DNA from: JAVBPB01 sp031549965 | Lineage (GTDB): Bacteria > Bacillota > Clostridia > Lachnospirales > Lachnospiraceae | Direction: 5' to 3' | NCBI GenBank assembly: GCA_031549965.1 | Contig: JAVBPB010000080.1 | Coordinates: 1 to 6,062, forward strand | Length of the DNA stretch: 6,062 bases | Made by a program: the position numbers and the translations under genes | Part shown: one piece after another, positions 6,040-6,062 of the stretch | How the letters are laid out: each line of letters begins with the position of its first letter | Position numbering within the stretch: position 1 is the stretch's first letter | The notes under the pieces: generated by a model | Told to the model about the DNA's origin: nothing | The model's input: only the letters and a program-made list of their open reading frames with translations | The model's database searches: none

Positions 6040-6062
6040 GGAATGTTTGGCTTATCTGATTT

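Larger units (their letters stand above)
5789..6062. other. Noncoding region upstream of cas3
   Basis: I see no gene I can support in these 274 bp on either strand. From the cas3 side outwards they contain the cas3 ribosome binding site (5797-5804), a candidate promoter (5884-5912), two TATAAT hexamers on the minus strand (5971-5976 and 5992-5997) inside an 8-bp direct repeat CATTATAA, and a hairpin (6007-6039). A minus-strand frame is open from the right edge to a TGA at 6027-6029, but it covers only 11 codons and cannot be judged. Cascade genes, which usually abut cas3, are absent here. Confidence 0.75.

Noticed and set aside
6027..6062. End of a minus-strand gene at the right edge (last residues KPNIPMSL then TGA)
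   Set aside because: Only 11 codons are visible and they match nothing I recognise. An open stretch this short is expected by chance.

Overview
The window is the adaptation end of a type I-B CRISPR-Cas locus from an AT-rich, low-GC Gram-positive bacterium, most likely a member of the Clostridia. Three things point there: the AT-rich DNA with GGAG-type ribosome binding sites, the Cas protein set, and a repeat ending GGAATGTAAAT in crRNA orientation. That ending is, from memory, the same as the 3' end of the Clostridioides difficile I-B repeat. The species cannot be named from the sequence.

Layout from right to left, which is the direction of transcription (minus strand). Positions 6062-5789 hold no supportable gene, only AT-rich DNA with a hairpin and candidate promoter elements. 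cas3 (5788-3596) is followed after 14 bp by cas4 (3581-3087). A 132-bp gap with an orphan Shine-Dalgarno sequence precedes cas1 (2954-1962), and cas2 (1942-1664) follows closely. A leader of about 190 bp (1663-1471) carries a well-formed sigma-A-type promoter and three copies of a GTCGACCCCC-type element. The CRISPR array (1470-1) shows 23 identical 30-bp repeats and 22 complete spacers of 34-37 bp, and runs off the left edge.

Functionally, Cas1-Cas2 with Cas4 would capture, trim and insert new spacers at the leader-proximal (right) end of the array. The leader promoter would transcribe the array leftwards into pre-crRNA, and Cas3 would degrade targets located by Cascade. The Cascade genes and the processing nuclease (cas8b, cas7, cas5, cas6) are not in the window. 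They normally abut the 5' side of cas3, but here at least 274 bp without a recognisable gene lies there.

This is a known class of system and nothing in it amounts to a wholly new one. The parts most worth a second look are the triplicated GTCGAC element in the leader, the separation of cas3 from any Cascade genes, the cas4-cas1 gap with its orphan ribosome binding site, and several spacers whose translations suggest their targets (a large serine recombinase, a collagen-like fibre protein, a zinc-finger protein).
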